6,003 nucleotides of DNA from assembly GCA_017558545.1 (NCBI GenBank), contig JAFYUG010000307.1, positions 1 through 6,003 on the forward strand, in the 5' to 3' direction. Under the pieces are notes generated by a model. That model was not told where the DNA came from. It ran no database searches and saw only the letters and a program-made list of their open reading frames with translations. How positions within the stretch are numbered: the stretch's first letter is position 1; the number at the start of each line of letters is the position of its first letter. Shown here in pieces: positions 5,143 through 6,003 of the stretch. Made by a program: the position numbers and the translations under genes. The stretch comes from Oscillospiraceae bacterium. Its GTDB lineage: Bacteria > Bacillota > Clostridia > Oscillospirales > Oscillospiraceae.

Positions 5143-5165
5143 TGCCTGAGGTGATTTTATGCCCC
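5131..5165 (+). promoter_or_regulatory. Perfect 12-bp hairpin enclosing the yunB ribosome binding site and start codon
   Basis: GGGGCATAAAAT (5131-5142) is an exact reverse complement of ATTTTATGCCCC (5154-5165), with an 11-nt loop. The loop holds the GAGGTG ribosome binding site (5148-5153) and the 3' arm contains the ATG (5159-5161). Messages that include both arms would bury the start codon. No T run follows, so it is not a terminator. Confidence 0.75.
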
Positions 5166-5797
5166 GATTTATACCCCGAAGAGGAAAAGCCCATAGGGGA
5201 ATGGGAATATTAATCCTTCTCCTTGTGCTGGTGACGATTTTCTTCCTTCTTCGCGCCGCATCCTATCTCCGCCGCCTTACGGGAGAGATGGCCATGAGCG
5301 ATGCCATAGATATGGTAACCTTGGCCGTTAACCAAAGCGTAAGCCGAATAATGGCGGAAGGGGACTATGGCTATGATTATTTCGTCACCATAGAAAAGGA
5401 TAACGGAGGCAATGTTGCCGCCATAAGCGCCAATATGTCCCGCATAAATGCCGTTTCCGCCCGAGTGCTCAGCGAGGTGGTGGCGGCAGCGGAAAACGGA
5501 GTTTTGAAGATAAAAGTTCCCCTTGGAAACCTTCTTGGCTCCAATATTTTAATGGGCAAAGGCCCTGAAGTTCCCGTGGAGGTAATCACCCTCACAAGCT
5601 CCTATATAGATATTGAAAACGAACTTGTGTCAACGGGAATAAATCAGGCAAAACATAAAATCATATTAAAAGTGGATGTGGATGTCGATATCCTCATCCC
5701 TTGGGATTTGCTGACCACAAGGGTTGAAAGCAATGTTTTAATTGCCGAAACCGTTATTGTGGGGCAAGTTCCGGACACCTACATTGATGTGGAGTGA
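5159..5797 (+). CDS. yunB: Sporulation protein YunB
   Basis: YunB is a conserved membrane-anchored protein of endospore formers, made in the mother cell under sigma-E in Bacillus; its molecular role is not well defined. The 212-residue product has a basic N-terminus (MPRFIPRRGK), one strong membrane segment (about residues 15-34), then an extracytoplasmic-type domain. Family signatures are visible in the second half: VPLGNLLGSNILMGKGP (120-136), STGINQAKHKIIL (158-170) and the C-terminal ETVIVGQVPDTY (197-208). The ATG has GAGGTG five bases upstream (5148-5153). The 43-nt gap after the second peptidase gene, unlike the 1-2 nt gaps upstream, holds a hairpin and a possible sigma-E promoter, so yunB may be regulated separately. 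The ligA start follows six bases after its stop. The identification rests on recognised motifs and topology, not on a search. Confidence 0.9.
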   Translation: MPRFIPRRGKAHRGMGILILLLVLVTIFFLLRAASYLRRLTGEMAMSDAIDMVTLAVNQSVSRIMAEGDYGYDYFVTIEKDNGGNVAAISANMSRINAVSARVLSEVVAAAENGVLKIKVPLGNLLGSNILMGKGPEVPVEVITLTSSYIDIENELVSTGINQAKHKIILKVDVDVDILIPWDLLTTRVESNVLIAETVIVGQVPDTYIDVE

Positions 5798-5803
5798 CTT
5801 AAG

Positions 5804-6003
5804 ATGACCGCTAATGAAGCAAGAGAAAAGATTTTGGCTCTGAGAGCCGAGGTGGAGGAGCATTCCCGCCGCTATTATGATGAGGACGCCCCCACTATTT
5901 CCGACTTTGAATACGATAAGCTTATGCACACCCTCATGGATTTGGAGGAGGCTTTCCCCGAATTTAAGGAGGCATCTTCTCCCACCCAGCACGTGGGCGG
6001 CAA
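5804..6003 (+). CDS. ligA: NAD-dependent DNA ligase LigA, N-terminal part (cut by window end)
   Basis: LigA seals nicks in replication and repair using NAD. Only the first 66 codons are in the window, corresponding to domain Ia, which binds the NMN half of NAD. The diagnostic residues are present: RRYYDEDAPTISDFEYDKL, where Y24, Y25, D34, Y37 and D38 correspond to Y22, H23, D32, Y35 and D36 of the E. coli enzyme, followed by LEEAFPEF (47-54) and SPTQHVGG (59-66). The adenylation lysine motif KxDG lies beyond the end. The ATG at 5804 is supported by GGAG (5791-5794) inside the end of yunB, nine bases upstream. Linkage to yunB suggests co-transcription, but a housekeeping ligase must also be expressed in growing cells. 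It therefore probably relies on readthrough from murD or an undetected promoter within yunB. Confidence 0.93.
   Translation, partial: MTANEAREKILALRAEVEEHSRRYYDEDAPTISDFEYDKLMHTLMDLEEAFPEFKEASSPTQHVGG

Noticed and set aside
5131..5165. yunB hairpin as a transcription terminator of the murD-M42 operon
   Set aside because: No T run follows the stem on either strand, and the start codon lies within it.

Overview
The window looks like chromosome from a spore-forming member of the Clostridia (Bacillota). Three things support this: a type A RNase P RNA (Bacilli normally carry type B), a YunB-type sporulation gene, and a typical clostridial mix of housekeeping genes with roughly balanced base composition. 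The exact family cannot be read from the sequence; a gut-type clostridium is a guess.

Left part (1-1607, mostly minus strand). Positions 1-207 contain no gene but hold a long imperfect inverted repeat (29-150) whose G-U pairing pattern points to a plus-strand RNA or a palindromic repeat. A rho-independent terminator (222-257) ends a two-gene operon on the minus strand, rplU (L21) then rpmA (L27). It is driven by a near-consensus promoter (976-1004) and has a structured leader. The protease gene prp, which usually lies between these two genes in Bacillota, is missing, and L27 correspondingly lacks the N-terminal extension that Prp removes. Next comes rnpB (RNase P RNA), also on the minus strand, with its own promoter and terminator. 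Its P12 arm is expanded by about 130 nt of additional hairpins.

Right part (1620-6003, plus strand). A divergent promoter back to back with that of rnpB starts a tightly packed run: murD (peptidoglycan precursor synthesis, TTG start), two tandem M42 metallo-aminopeptidases separated by 1-2 nt gaps, then after a 43-nt gap yunB (sporulation membrane protein) and the beginning of ligA (NAD-dependent DNA ligase), which runs off the end. The start codon of yunB sits inside a perfect 12-bp inverted repeat with its ribosome binding site in the loop, and a sigma-E-like -10 element lies in the 5' arm. This suggests that yunB is silent on transcripts reading through from murD and is expressed from its own sporulation promoter.

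Most genes are core and recognisable. The parts that merit a second look are RNA-level: the 29-150 element, the P12 expansion of rnpB with its competing fold, and the yunB start-codon hairpin. No CRISPR, transposase, defence or biosynthetic system is visible.
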